From Armatimonadota bacterium (GTDB lineage: Bacteria > Armatimonadota > Zipacnadia > Zipacnadales > UBA11051): DNA of 64,000 nucleotides. The position numbers were made by a program, and so were the translations under genes. This document shows, in pieces, positions 18,280-27,991 of this stretch. The stretch is from contig JABLXH010000026.1 of NCBI GenBank assembly GCA_013178155.1, positions 1 to 64,000 on the forward strand, given 5' to 3'. Below the pieces are notes generated by a model. That model had not been told where the DNA came from, did not search any database, and saw only the letters and a program-made list of their open reading frames with translations. Position 1 is the first letter of the stretch, and each line of letters opens with the position of its first letter.

Positions 18280-19567
18280 TCATCGGTAAGCCCGACCTGA
18301 CGCCAGCTCGATCACGTACTCGTAGGCATTGGCCTTGAGCCAGTGGTCCGGCGATTCACCGTAGCGTGTCAGGTACGGTTCAATGGCGCCAGTCTGCGTT
18401 TTCTCGAACGCCGGGAAGTTCGACAACTGGAAGTACTCGTGGACTGTTTCCTGCTCGCCCTTGGTGTCTATGGTGGTGACAGTGTCCCTGATGAGTGCAG
18501 GCTCTGTCTCGTCCACCTCGGCGATGGCCAGTGGATTTCGGGGCATGTTGCCCTGCGGCGGCTCCGGGCAGATGTTCCCGATTCAGTACAGCTTCCCATT
18601 GGAGTGGCGCAGGAGCCGAGAGAACGTGCTCGGGGAGTAGAACTGCTCGCCGTCTGCGTAACGCCAGTCGCGCACTGGTCCCCAGGTGTATCCGCCGTCC
18701 TGGCTGATTGCCAGCCAGTGCCGGCCCGGCTGGGTGACCTGGACATCTCCCTCCGGGCAGAGAGACCTCTCCACATCCGTGCTGCCCCGCAGGCATAACC
18801 ACCCGGCCATCTGCGAGCTCGGCGATGGTGGGCTCCATCAGACCCCGCCCCGACCACTCCAGGGGCACGGTAGCCACGCCAGAGACCTCCCAGGCGTAAT
18901 CGCCCGTGCCCTACTCCCAGGTCCCGATCATGCACCGCACGCCGCACATGGTCTGCTCGTCACCGTAAGTGCTGACGGTGGCGCGACAACAGAAGGGGTA
19001 GAGCAGCTTCCCCGCCCGGGTCACGATGGCGGTGTATCCCCCATACATGCCATTGCGTTTGAGGTACCCGGGCTGGCCCCAGTCGGACTCGTCGAAGTCG
19101 TCGCCTTCCTCGAACCGCAACAGCCGCGGCGCGGTGAAGGTTCGCCCTTCGTTTTTCGAGATGCAGTAGAAGCCATGGTCGAAGTGGCGCTCTTCGCCCT
19201 CCCACCCGGCGGCCAGCGCCTCCGGGCCTGTGCCGACGAAGACCCTCTGGAAGTCGAAGCGCAAGTCGTGGTTGCGGAGTGGATCATGGCAGACCGCAGA
19301 CCAGAACTGCTCCAGCTCGAAATTGCCCTGCCGGGGGTTCTCCTGGGCGATGACCTCGAAGTCGCTGAAGGTCTCCCCGTAGTCATCCGATCGCCGCCTG
19401 GCCATGGAGACGCAGTAGTCGCTCTCGACCTCATAGGTGAGGCTCTCAGTTCGGTGCAGGCTCGACCCGCCCCACACATGGACGCTGACGGCGGGCACCT
19501 GGTACCGCCCCTCTTCGTCTTGCCTGTACGAGAAGTACATGGTCCTGCTGACCCGTCCCGGAGTCAT
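18280..19567 (-). pseudogene. Broken sialidase-type gene
   Basis: A strong GAGGAG site precedes the ATG at 19567. Fragments carry propeller features: RRRSDDYGETFSDFEV (Asp-box), SKNEGRTFTAPRLL, AISQDGGYTWGPVRDW (Asp-box) and MYGGYTAIV. TAG at 18911-18913 breaks it after IGTWE, a frameshift lies near 18800, and TGA at 18583-18585 interrupts KLY-stop-IGNI, where related proteins have LYWIGN. The remaining sequence reaches a natural stop at 18280. It is the second of three sialidase-type loci in 7 kb on this strand and the only one that is broken. Confidence 0.78.
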
Positions 19568-19821
19568 CGGTCCTCTCCTCGTATACCCACATGCTTCGTG
19601 CCATCCCGAGTCGCCTCAGTGCGCCGTTGCCGCGCGGCGGCTGAGGCTACTCACCATGTTGCCGACTGCTTCATCGATTGGAGGAAATCGCTTCCTCGCG
19701 TTCCCAACTTCGACCGCTGCGTTCCAGCTCGTGCATGCTGCCGCTTGCACGATGCTCGCGGGTAGTATCCTGGCATCGGCCACCAATCAAGCGAAGACGA
19801 CAACGACATCCCGGCGTGTGC

Positions 19822-20952
19822 TCATCTGTGATTCCCTTTGCCGGACACTATCTCTGTACTTACCTCATGCACTTCGATCTCAATGTATGCGTACTCGCCG
19901 CCCGGCAGGGCGTAGCGGCCCTCCCCACGGGTGGCGAGCCGGTAGGGCCCCATGGCCCGGTAATCGCCAATTGGCGTGGACCAGCGTTGCGGGAGCATGG
20001 TTCTGCCGTCTTCCGCGAGAGCCGGGCGATCGTCGGACCAGAAGTCCGCGAGAGCTCCCGAATCGTCGAAGAGCAGCACGGCATGGATAGTGTGTGTGCC
20101 GTTCGTATAGGTTGCCTCGACGCTGCGCGCGTCTATCTCGCGCCAGCGGATCGACGGGTCGAGGAGGCGCCCCGGGGCGAAGAGGCACATGTCGTTGAAG
20201 ACAGTAACCGTCTCGGCCCGCATCATGTCTGGTCCGCCGAGATCGACGACGGGCACCAGCGAGACCAGGCGAATCCGCATGCTCGCACCGGATTCGTCGT
20301 AGACGTGCAGACCTTCGACCGGCAGGCCGCCGCGGGTCGCCTCCATCCAGAAATAGCGGCGGGGAGGGTCGTAGAAATTGTGCTGTTCGGCCTGGAATGG
20401 CATCCACGGGGCCGTGGCCGCTCCGCGGATGCGCCCGGTCAGCCGCGCGCGGAACCCCCGGGCGCGCTGCGTTCCGACCACGCCGGCGAAACGCAGGTAG
20501 CGCTGGACGGGGGGCGGGAGTACGGCGAGGTCGGCCTCGGTGATGTCCTGGGGATGCGTGCCGGTCATCGTCTGGGCCAGCCCGCGTTGAACCAGCCGCT
20601 CGTACTCGGCGCGCAGGCCGAAGGGACCCCAGGCAAAGGCAGCGTAGATGACAGCTGCAAGAAGGACGGTGTTTACGATCGTGCCGAACCCCGCATCACT
20701 CCAAGCTGCGATGATGGCGGTCTGCGACGCTGCCAGGCCGAAAGCCCCGACCAACCAGAACCAGCGGGGCGCGGCGTAGAGCGCGGCAACGGCAGAGAGT
20801 AGAAGCACCGCGGCCGCAAGCCAGAGCATGCCCATCGGCCGTGAAATCGGGGTACGCAACTGCTCAAACGACATGAGGTTGAAGGCCTCGGCAAAACCCA
20901 GCACGTGCATGGCGGCGTGCAGGGTGAGCAGCATCGAGAAGACGAGATGCAC
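19822..20952 (-). CDS. DUF6544-type membrane protein
   Basis: The protein is about 376 residues. The first 120 contain four predicted membrane helices (LVFSMLLTLHAAMHVLGF, LWLAAAVLLLSAVAALY, WFWLVGAFGLAASQTA, IVNTVLLAAVIYAAF). The soluble C-terminal domain has PPPVQRYLRFAGVVG and WMPFQAEQHNFYDPPRRYFWM, which match the DUF6544 family as I recall it. A GTG start at 20952 is preferred because GGAAGGGAG lies 8 nt upstream; the track start is 21 bp earlier. The function of the family is unknown. It is not a carbohydrate gene by sequence and is intact among degraded neighbours. The 250 bp after its stop (19568-19821) hold nothing I recognise. Confidence 0.7.
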   Translation of the reverse strand: MHLVFSMLLTLHAAMHVLGFAEAFNLMSFEQLRTPISRPMGMLWLAAAVLLLSAVAALYAAPRWFWLVGAFGLAASQTAIIAAWSDAGFGTIVNTVLLAAVIYAAFAWGPFGLRAEYERLVQRGLAQTMTGTHPQDITEADLAVLPPPVQRYLRFAGVVGTQRARGFRARLTGRIRGAATAPWMPFQAEQHNFYDPPRRYFWMEATRGGLPVEGLHVYDESGASMRIRLVSLVPVVDLGGPDMMRAETVTVFNDMCLFAPGRLLDPSIRWREIDARSVEATYTNGTHTIHAVLLFDDSGALADFWSDDRPALAEDGRTMLPQRWSTPIGDYRAMGPYRLATRGEGRYALPGGEYAYIEIEVHEVSTEIVSGKGNHR

Positions 20953-21041
20953 GCGCGGTACTCCCTTCCCCAATCATCCGGCCGACGCGATCGGGGGCTT
21001 TCGTCGAGCGGATTGCCCCCGATCCATTGCGCCTGAGAGTC

Positions 21042-21383
21042 CTACGGCTCCAGCAGGCCCATCCCGAACCACGCGACCTCGGAAAGTCCAGCGGGCTCAC
21101 CAGCTCCATTCCAGACCCTGCGTCCGCCAGAAGCAGCGTTGGCGGCTCTGAAGGGGCGCGCCGGCGCAGGCGATATGAGCCCCCTCCGCCAACTCCACCT
21201 TGCCGCTGTCCCCAAGATCGGTGGTGTGCGCGAGCAACACCCGGCTCCGACGCGGCTGGCGAATACCAATCCCCAGGGGGTGGTCAGATACCGGCACAAG
21301 CAGCGCTTGGGAGACAACCTCGGCCCAGACGCGGACATGGCCATGGCAACCCTCCCTGGTTGGGCTTCCTCTGTACCAGCGGC
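21042..21383 (-). pseudogene. Probable remnant of a coding sequence, family unknown
   Basis: Between the DUF6544 gene and the sialidase gene the minus strand carries a short stretch with strong coding character: VWAEVVSQALLVPVSDHPLG, then VLLAHTTDLGDSGKVELAEG and RQRCFWRTQGLEW, then in another frame EPAGLSEVAWFGMGLLEP before TAG. A GGAGGG site and ATG near 21350 open the wrong frame, so at least two frameshifts are needed to join the parts. At about 110 residues it could be the end of a larger secreted protein. I cannot assign it. Confidence 0.4.
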
Positions 21384-21405
21384 CTGGCGTCTCACTTCCA
21401 GGCCC

Positions 21406-22572
21406 TCAGCTCTTCGCCCCCGCGTTCAGCCACTCCTCGTCGAAGATTGCCATGTCGAGATCGCTGGTCATCGGCCGCACATCGCGGTAGTGGCTGATAC
21501 CCAGCAGGATCCGTCCGTCGTCCAGTTGGATGATGCCGTGGTTGCTGAGTTGGTTGGTGACGGTCTCTGTGGCGATCACAAGTGGCGGGCCCCAGGTCTC
21601 CCCGCCGTCGCGGGACACTGCTGCAACCAGCGGGTAACGCGGCTGCTGGTTGGTCGAAGAGACGTTGTTCCACACTACCAGCAGGTTACCGCTTCGCAGC
21701 TTGATCAACTGGCACATGGATTCGGGCGCGGTCAGGGGTGACGGCTCCGACGCGCTCCACGTCTCGCCGCCATCGTCGGAAGTTGTCGGGTACAGATACC
21801 CGCCCTTGATGCGGAACAGGCAGAGAAGGCGGTCGGGAGCGACTTCCACGATCCTCGGCTCCATCACCCCACGCGGGGTGTCCACCGTGATCTCGCCGCT
21901 GCGCCACCACGACTGGCCGCCGTCGTCGGAGATCATGCAGACGCCGGTAAAGTGTTGCCCCTCCCAGGAGCCCTTGCCAGGATCCGCGCGGGCCGGGTCC
22001 AGGAAGTCCCCGGCCGCCAGAATCCGCCCGCTCTCAAGCTGCACCAGGCTGACGTCGCCATAGTACATCCCGCCCCCCTGCAGTCCCTTGCCGCCAGTGA
22101 TCTCTTGCCAGGGCAGCTCCCGGCCATGATCGAAGGTGTGACCGCCGTCGGTGGAGCGCCGGACGTAGACATGGCTGCGGGCGGTGAAGTAGTCGGAGCC
22201 GGCTGTCGCCACGCGGCTGGCCTCATCCACCTGGATCTCATGGCGGGTCTGCACCAGATACATGATCGCCTCACGCCCGCCGCGCAGGATGAGCACCGGC
22301 CCACCCAGGGGCCCCGCCGGATAGTCGGCCATGTAGACCTGCGGGTCAGACCACGTCAGGCCGCGGTCACACGAGTCGGAATACAGCGTCACGCAGTTGG
22401 GGGAACACTCGTCGAAGTCATAGGCGCCCCAGGCCATGCGCAGGAGGCCGTCGGCGAACTGGTGGAACCCGGGGTTCTGGTGGTAGTCCGCTCCAACCCC
22501 GCCGCGGATGAACTGGAAATACTCGAGCCGGCCGGGACTGTACCTCAGAGGCGCGATGGTCGCAATCTTCAT
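21406..22572 (-). CDS. Sialidase-type beta-propeller protein, intact
   Basis: This 388-residue protein has several Asp-boxes (STDGGHTFDH, SDDGGQSWW, SDDGGETWS, SRDGGETWG), the hallmark of exo-sialidases and related six-bladed propellers. The first part includes LYSDSCDRGLTWSDPQ. No signal peptide is visible, so it may be cytoplasmic and act on imported oligosaccharides. AGGAGA lies upstream of the ATG. The family includes true sialidases and many proteins of unknown specificity, and the arginine triad cannot be assigned with confidence. It is intact, unlike the sialidase-type gene at 18280. Confidence 0.78.
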   Translation of the reverse strand: MKIATIAPLRYSPGRLEYFQFIRGGVGADYHQNPGFHQFADGLLRMAWGAYDFDECSPNCVTLYSDSCDRGLTWSDPQVYMADYPAGPLGGPVLILRGGREAIMYLVQTRHEIQVDEASRVATAGSDYFTARSHVYVRRSTDGGHTFDHGRELPWQEITGGKGLQGGGMYYGDVSLVQLESGRILAAGDFLDPARADPGKGSWEGQHFTGVCMISDDGGQSWWRSGEITVDTPRGVMEPRIVEVAPDRLLCLFRIKGGYLYPTTSDDGGETWSASEPSPLTAPESMCQLIKLRSGNLLVVWNNVSSTNQQPRYPLVAAVSRDGGETWGPPLVIATETVTNQLSNHGIIQLDDGRILLGISHYRDVRPMTSDLDMAIFDEEWLNAGAKS

Positions 22573-23068
22573 GGAGCGGTCTCTCCTGTTTCAGGCAGTG
22601 TGCGGCCGCAGTCTCAGCTTCCGCGGCAACGTGCGTTCGTCGGGCTGCATAATCGAACAGGCCATCGGAGGAGTCAAGCGCTGTCCCTGACAGAGTGGAG
22701 CGAGGCTTACGGTCGGACGCGAGCTCACCCACCGCGAAGGGGAAGCGGCAGGTAAACTGGCGGCGAAGCTCGCTCGTCGGCGGCTGATCACCTGCGGAAC
22801 CCGCGAGAGTTGAACGGGCGGGGACGTGGAATGGTGCTGCCCTGGGCACTAAGCGCGTACCTGGAGCCGGAGAAGGGCTTCAGCAAGATCGTCGGCTGGC
22901 AGGACCTGTGGGCATTCCGGTCGGTCCTCAAAGGAGCCCAGGTCGGCGAGGGAACCAGCGCACAGACGCCGAAGTGTAGGGAGCCGTCGGTACTGCTGGC
23001 TGACCCTGGAGTGAGCTCCCTGGCTATGCCCAATCTCCGCACATCAGCAGCCAGGAGAACTCAGTCAG
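22573..23068. other. Divergent intergenic region with a possible transposase-tail remnant
   Basis: This 496-bp gap lies between divergent genes and should hold both promoters, but I cannot name boxes with confidence. On the plus strand, 22834-22953 encodes LPWALSAYLEPEKGFSKIVG followed by WQDLWAFRSVLKG. This recalls the C-terminal LEAEKRFRRVxGYxDL pattern of IS256-like transposases. No inverted repeats, catalytic residues or upstream body are found, so a mobile-element scar is only a guess. Confidence 0.3.
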
Positions 23069-24625
23069 ATGAAGAGCATCATCGGTGCTGTGATCACACA
23101 AACCAGAGGCGGACGTTGCGCCATGCGAAATGCCGTGCGGGCCGCCTTCCTCATGTCCGTCATCCTCTGGACGACAGCCCACGCCGGCCCCGTTCTCCAG
23201 CGCGACCCGAAGTCAGACGAACGCCTTGACGACCCGCAACGGAAGGGTGAGACGAGAGCTGCCATGGACTACGAGGCACTCAGCAAGATCGATTTTCTTC
23301 CCGAACTGGCCAGGCTGGACCTTGAGGGCAAGGCCCAGACTATCCAGTCGCTGCTGGAGCGGAGTTTCCTCCATCGGTCGGGGCTGTTTTACTCCCTCCT
23401 GCTTATTGACGGGCCAGACCATCTGCGGCCGATGGCGCGGTCGGATATGGAAGAGATTAGTGACGCCGTGGTAGAGGGGGCCTACGCCGACAATGGCGCC
23501 ACCGCCGAGGCGGCCAAAGAGGAAGGCATGACCTTTGAAAACTCCATCACTTCGGCCGGAAACTACCTGCAGGCACAGGTATGGCGCTACCAGGTTACCG
23601 GCGAGCCGCAGGCACACTCAGAGGCCCTGCGCGCGCTCGGTTCACTGCGCCTGATCTACGAGGACGGAAAGCGACGAGACCGAGCCGGCTGGTTGGGCAA
23701 ACCCTATGGCCTGGTGCCAAAGGATCATTCCACTCCCGATCAGTACTGCGATGCGCTGCTTGGACTGTACCGCTTCCGCAAGGTCGCGGCTGCCGCGGAG
23801 CGTGTGATGGTGGATGAAATGCTGCGGGACATTGCCGATTTCATGACCCTGCGCAACTACCAGATATGGGACCTGAACAAGCCCGCGGAGGCGGACCCCG
23901 GGAATCTTCAGGAGGCCTACTGCAACGCGACCTACGTTCTCGCGCAGGCGCTGGCGTTTCATGTAACGGGCGAGGACCGGTGCCGCCAAGAGGCTCTGCG
24001 GCTGGCTGCGCTGAGCCACTGGCGGGAGGAATCGAATCTGGACCTATGGCGACGTCAGGGGCTAAAGCGCATGCTCATGTTCGAGCGCGTCTGCCTTGGG
24101 GGATACGTGCTGAAAGCTGCCGAGGCAATTCAGGAGGTTCTCCCGGAGGTCTTTGGTGCCACGCCGCAGCAGCAGACGGCAACACTCAGCAATCTGTGCG
24201 AACGGTGGTGGCGGTTCTGTCAGTTGGGGATGGACGGGGACGGCTACCAGCACTACTGGATCGACATTGACGTCGCCAAGGGGACCTGGCAGCCCACCGG
24301 TATTCGTCCCAACGAAAACCCTCCCTTCCCCGGCACCTTCGGCGCCTACTACTACGATGTGCGCTGGAGTGATCAGCTCTACCGCATCATGACCGGCGCG
24401 TTCACTGTCGTGGAATGTTGTCCGGAATTGCGCGATAGCACGCTGGCCTGGATCGTGGGCATCCTCGAGAAGACAAATGGTCGCCGCTTACGCTGGATGA
24501 TTGACCTTGACGGAAACCAGCTCAGACCAGACATTCGCTGGATGGAGTGTGTGCTGTCCAGCGAGGCGCCTTTCCACTACCTGACGGCCTACTGGCGCGG
24601 CCGGAAGGCGGGTTGGTGGCGGTAG
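23069..24625 (+). CDS. Secreted protein of unknown family, predicted helical barrel
   Basis: The product is 518 residues from the first ATG (AGGAG 10 nt upstream) or 500 from an ATG at 23123. The latter begins directly with a signal peptide (MRNAVRAAFLMSVILWTTAHAGP). The body is rich in amphipathic helices with repeating aromatic and acidic residues (LQEAYCNATYVLAQALAFHV, TLSNLCERWWRFCQLGMDGDGYQHYW), a pattern like (alpha/alpha)6 glycosidases and lyases. I recognise no catalytic signature. It starts a run of plus-strand genes (23-31 kb) with a DUF4838 enzyme and two other secreted proteins, which points to glycan breakdown. It is intact. Confidence 0.55.
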   Translation: MKSIIGAVITQTRGGRCAMRNAVRAAFLMSVILWTTAHAGPVLQRDPKSDERLDDPQRKGETRAAMDYEALSKIDFLPELARLDLEGKAQTIQSLLERSFLHRSGLFYSLLLIDGPDHLRPMARSDMEEISDAVVEGAYADNGATAEAAKEEGMTFENSITSAGNYLQAQVWRYQVTGEPQAHSEALRALGSLRLIYEDGKRRDRAGWLGKPYGLVPKDHSTPDQYCDALLGLYRFRKVAAAAERVMVDEMLRDIADFMTLRNYQIWDLNKPAEADPGNLQEAYCNATYVLAQALAFHVTGEDRCRQEALRLAALSHWREESNLDLWRRQGLKRMLMFERVCLGGYVLKAAEAIQEVLPEVFGATPQQQTATLSNLCERWWRFCQLGMDGDGYQHYWIDIDVAKGTWQPTGIRPNENPPFPGTFGAYYYDVRWSDQLYRIMTGAFTVVECCPELRDSTLAWIVGILEKTNGRRLRWMIDLDGNQLRPDIRWMECVLSSEAPFHYLTAYWRGRKAGWWR

Positions 24626-24640
24626 GTGCGAGCCTTGGCG

Positions 24641-24655
24641 CGGGGCAAAGCCCCG
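24641..24655 (+). other. Perfect hairpin CGGGGC-AAA-GCCCCG after the preceding stop codon
   Basis: A 6-bp perfect stem with a 3-nt AAA loop begins 15 nt after the TAG of the preceding gene. No T-run follows, so it could be a GC-only transcription pause or mRNA-stabilising stem rather than a classical terminator. Confidence 0.45.
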
Positions 24656-24751
24656 GGAGGCCGGAGAGCGACCCGTCGCCCGAAGCCCCGGCACCGACGC
24701 AGTGGTCCTGCTGCCGGTCCAAAGACAGTTACCGACCCATCGAGGGGTCCG

Positions 24752-27700
24752 ATGCTTGTACTGCTCGCTGTTCTCATCCCGGCCTGTTCCACCGCCGCCC
24801 TGGCCCCCCAGGCCCCCGAGATGCCCGTTACCGTCATCCGCGTCGAGGCCACCGCGGACACGGTGCTTTGCCCGGCGACGCCGACTGACGCTGCGGGCTC
24901 GGCTCCGTCGCTCCGCGTCGGCCAAGGCGGGGGCTATGCAGAGGATGGTCACCTCCTCGTTCGCTTCGATGAGCTCCCGGCGATCCCTGCCAGAGACGTC
25001 CTGCAGGTCCGCCTGGGGCTCTACCGAGAGTGGCGCGGCAACCCCTACGATGACGCGGATGAAATCGTTAAGCTGGTGGTCCCCGCCCCACGGGCTTTCC
25101 TGGAAAGTGAGGAGACCTGGCAGTCCGCCGCCGCCCACCCGGAGCCCAACCTGACGGTGCGCGACTTCCAGGCGGGAGCACAGTTAGCCGGCGTCCCAAG
25201 GAGTCGTCTGGTTCTGAGCACCAACGCACAGGGACGGGGCGAGTACAAGTACACGGACATCACCGAGATTGCCCGGGAATGGTTCGAGGGCACGCGGCCC
25301 AATGATGGGCTGCTGCTCATCACGGACTTCGCGCAGAGCGCTCCGTGGGTCGGCACGGCCTACGTCACCAGCCGCGAAGGCCCGCCGGACCAGCGTCCAG
25401 TGCTGGAGATCACCTGCGCGTCTCGGCCCCCCGGCATGCCTGAAGGACGGTGGGCGATCGTGGAGGCTGAGGGTGCGACCGAGACGGAGCGGACCGCCGC
25501 GACCGAACTGCGCAACGCCCTGCGGCGCATCTGCGGCGAGTGGTTTGAGATCGTCCCGGAGGGGTCTTTCACCGGTGAAAGGCCCGCGATCTACGTTGGC
25601 GACACAGCGCTGGCTCGGCGCAACGGTGTGCGGCGGGATTGCCTGGCAGGCGAGGAGTTCGTGATGCGGCGGATCGGCGACAGCCTCCTGCTGTGCGGCG
25701 GCAGGCCCCGGGGTACGCTCTATGCTGTCGCGGAGTTCCTGGAGGACCATTGCGGTGTGCGCTGGCTGACGCTGGCGGGCGAGGAGTATGTGCCCCTGCG
25801 CCCGGACCTGCGCCTGCCGCGAGTGAACCGGCGCGTGAAGCCTGCTTTCGTAGACCGGGACCTGCTCCCGCCACACCATTGGCCGCGCTCGGGGTGGTAT
25901 GACGACACCGGGCTGAGGACGCTGGGCCGCGCGTTGGCCTTCGGGCGCATCAACGGCAGAGCGCCGGGCATCTATATGGGAACTGACGCGCCCTCCAGCC
26001 GATACGGCGGCCACACCCGCGGGAACCACCACGGTCACACCATCCGGTGGTATCTGCCGCCGGAGAAGTACTTCGCCGAGCACCCGGACTTCTACGCCCT
26101 GCGGAAAGGCGAGCGCTCCGTGATGGGGCTGTGCAAGACCAACCCGCAGATGCGGGAGCTGTACCTCAAGAACATCACGGAGATCATCGCGACCGGTGCC
26201 ACCGACCCGAAGAATCCCTTCATCTTCCACATCAGTGACGAAGACGGCCCACCACAGGTCTGTGAGTGTCCCGACTGCCAGGCGGCGGATGCGCGGTATG
26301 CCGGCGCAAATGTCGGGCAGATGCTGGACTTCCTGAACTGGCTGGCGGAGAGGGGCAGGAGCGTTTGGCCGTCTGGCACTGTTCTGGAGACCTTCGCCTA
26401 TAGCGGGTACGAGACGCCGCCGCCGCATGGGACCATCCGTGACGACGTCATCATCCGCTTCGCACCGATACACAAGTGCCACTGGGACCGACTCGAAGCC
26501 GACGTGAACCGTCGGGACCTGACGAACCTCAGGGGCTGGCTGAAGCTGGCGAAGGATGTGCGGATTTGGGACTACCCGCACCAGCACGGCTCGGGCGCGG
26601 AGCCGGTGTCGGGGCTGGCGACGACGGGGCGCGGGGACGCAGGCCTCAGAGCGTGGGTGCAGCAGGCGGTCGCGGATCCAGCCGTGGCGCGCGCGGGACT
26701 CCACCTGTCCCTCGCCGCGCCGGTCGCGCCCAACGAGCGTCACGGGTTCACCGCTGGCATTGACGCCTTCTGGGAGCCGAACCGGGGCGTCAGGCCACGG
26801 CTGTTCGTCTGGTGGCAGCCATCCCGCGATGCGCAGCCGACGCTCAGCGTACTGACCGACTCCGCCGCGGCCATCGTCTCCTCGGACAAGCCGACCGAAC
26901 CCGTGCACGCCGTCTGGGAGCCGGGCGTCGCACGTGCCGGCGGCCTGGAGCTTGCCGGAACCCGGGGGCAGACCGAGGGCCTGCGGGAGTGGTCCTATTT
27001 ACGCTTTGACCTCCAGGCCATACCTCCTGACGCGCGGGTGACTGACGCCGAGCTGGTGTTGTCCCGGGTCTGGGCGCGCGGCAGCGAAGGACCGGCGACC
27101 GTTGAGTTCCGCGCCGTGAGACGCGGAGAGACCTGGGACCCCGTGACCGTGACCTGGGAAACGCAGCCCAAGACCGACGACCGGGTACTGTTCTCTCTGC
27201 ACCTGCCCCGCCCGGTGCCGGGCTACGCTGGCTATGACGGTCTGTTCCCGCAGCCAAACCTGCGAGCGCTGGTGGACAACATCCGGCTGTACCACAAGCT
27301 CGGAGTGCGAGGGGTCTTCATGGAAACCGACGCGCCGGGCCTCAACTCCGGCCTCCACTGCGACGCGGACATGACCTACTGGGTGCTCATGCAGGCCATG
27401 TGGGATCCAAGCCGCACCGCCGATGATCTTATCCAGGACTTCTGCCGCCATTACTACGGCCCCGCCTCCGACCCGATCGTCCAGTACGTAGCCCGGCTCG
27501 AACAGGCCTACGCTCGCGACCCGCATCGTCCGGCGTTCCACTTGGGCAGCTACGCCCTGCAGAGCTTCGTGGACCTGGACCTGATCACCGGCTGCCAGGC
27601 TCTGCTTGACCGGGCCGAGGCCGCCTGTGGTGCCGACGAGACACTGCTTTTGCGGGTACGCCGCGCGAGGCTGTCCCTGGACCTTCTGACTCTCTTCAAC

Positions 27701-27931
27701 CTGCAGCGTCTTCAGTCTCAGCATCGGCAGCGGCACCAGTCATCGAGCGGCTTCCCCTTCGACCGGGAGACAGTTGAACGCAGGTACACTGCAACGCGAC
27801 TCGCCAGCGTGGCCGAGCGCTACCCCTCCCGCAGGGTGGAGGTGGAGCGAGAGGAGATTGCGAAGCTCCTGGCCGCCGCCCGCAAGGCGGGGGATTGGAG
27901 ACTGTGGCGGACGCCGCCGCCCGCCCGGTAG
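24752..27931 (+). CDS. DUF4838 protein with two DNRLRE modules, one nested in the catalytic region
   Basis: The start is placed at 24752, where GAGGGG precedes an ATG and a signal peptide (MLVLLAVLIPACSTAALA) follows; the track start adds 42 unlikely residues. Of 1059 residues, about 30-190 form a DNRLRE/CBM96-like module (LLVRFDELPAIPARD, TDITEIAREW). A DUF4838 region follows (GTLYAVAEFLEDHCGVRWL, YFAEHPDFYAL, HISDEDGPPQVCECPDCQ). After VRIWDYPHQHGSG, where the family normally continues directly, about 215 residues are inserted, ending with a second DNRLRE (YLRFDLQAIPPDARVTDAEL, WDPVTVTWETQP). DUF4838 then resumes (PNLRALVDNIRLYHKLGVRGVF). DUF4838 proteins are predicted polysaccharide-active enzymes; the substrate is unknown. 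Confidence 0.82.
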   Translation: MLVLLAVLIPACSTAALAPQAPEMPVTVIRVEATADTVLCPATPTDAAGSAPSLRVGQGGGYAEDGHLLVRFDELPAIPARDVLQVRLGLYREWRGNPYDDADEIVKLVVPAPRAFLESEETWQSAAAHPEPNLTVRDFQAGAQLAGVPRSRLVLSTNAQGRGEYKYTDITEIAREWFEGTRPNDGLLLITDFAQSAPWVGTAYVTSREGPPDQRPVLEITCASRPPGMPEGRWAIVEAEGATETERTAATELRNALRRICGEWFEIVPEGSFTGERPAIYVGDTALARRNGVRRDCLAGEEFVMRRIGDSLLLCGGRPRGTLYAVAEFLEDHCGVRWLTLAGEEYVPLRPDLRLPRVNRRVKPAFVDRDLLPPHHWPRSGWYDDTGLRTLGRALAFGRINGRAPGIYMGTDAPSSRYGGHTRGNHHGHTIRWYLPPEKYFAEHPDFYALRKGERSVMGLCKTNPQMRELYLKNITEIIATGATDPKNPFIFHISDEDGPPQVCECPDCQAADARYAGANVGQMLDFLNWLAERGRSVWPSGTVLETFAYSGYETPPPHGTIRDDVIIRFAPIHKCHWDRLEADVNRRDLTNLRGWLKLAKDVRIWDYPHQHGSGAEPVSGLATTGRGDAGLRAWVQQAVADPAVARAGLHLSLAAPVAPNERHGFTAGIDAFWEPNRGVRPRLFVWWQPSRDAQPTLSVLTDSAAAIVSSDKPTEPVHAVWEPGVARAGGLELAGTRGQTEGLREWSYLRFDLQAIPPDARVTDAELVLSRVWARGSEGPATVEFRAVRRGETWDPVTVTWETQPKTDDRVLFSLHLPRPVPGYAGYDGLFPQPNLRALVDNIRLYHKLGVRGVFMETDAPGLNSGLHCDADMTYWVLMQAMWDPSRTADDLIQDFCRHYYGPASDPIVQYVARLEQAYARDPHRPAFHLGSYALQSFVDLDLITGCQALLDRAEAACGADETLLLRVRRARLSLDLLTLFNLQRLQSQHRQRHQSSSGFPFDRETVERRYTATRLASVAERYPSRRVEVEREEIAKLLAAARKAGDWRLWRTPPPAR

Positions 27932-27991
27932 GAGCTTTGCAGCCGAGCCCGGCCCCGCCTGCGGACAAGGAATTGGCAAGGAGCCGCACCG

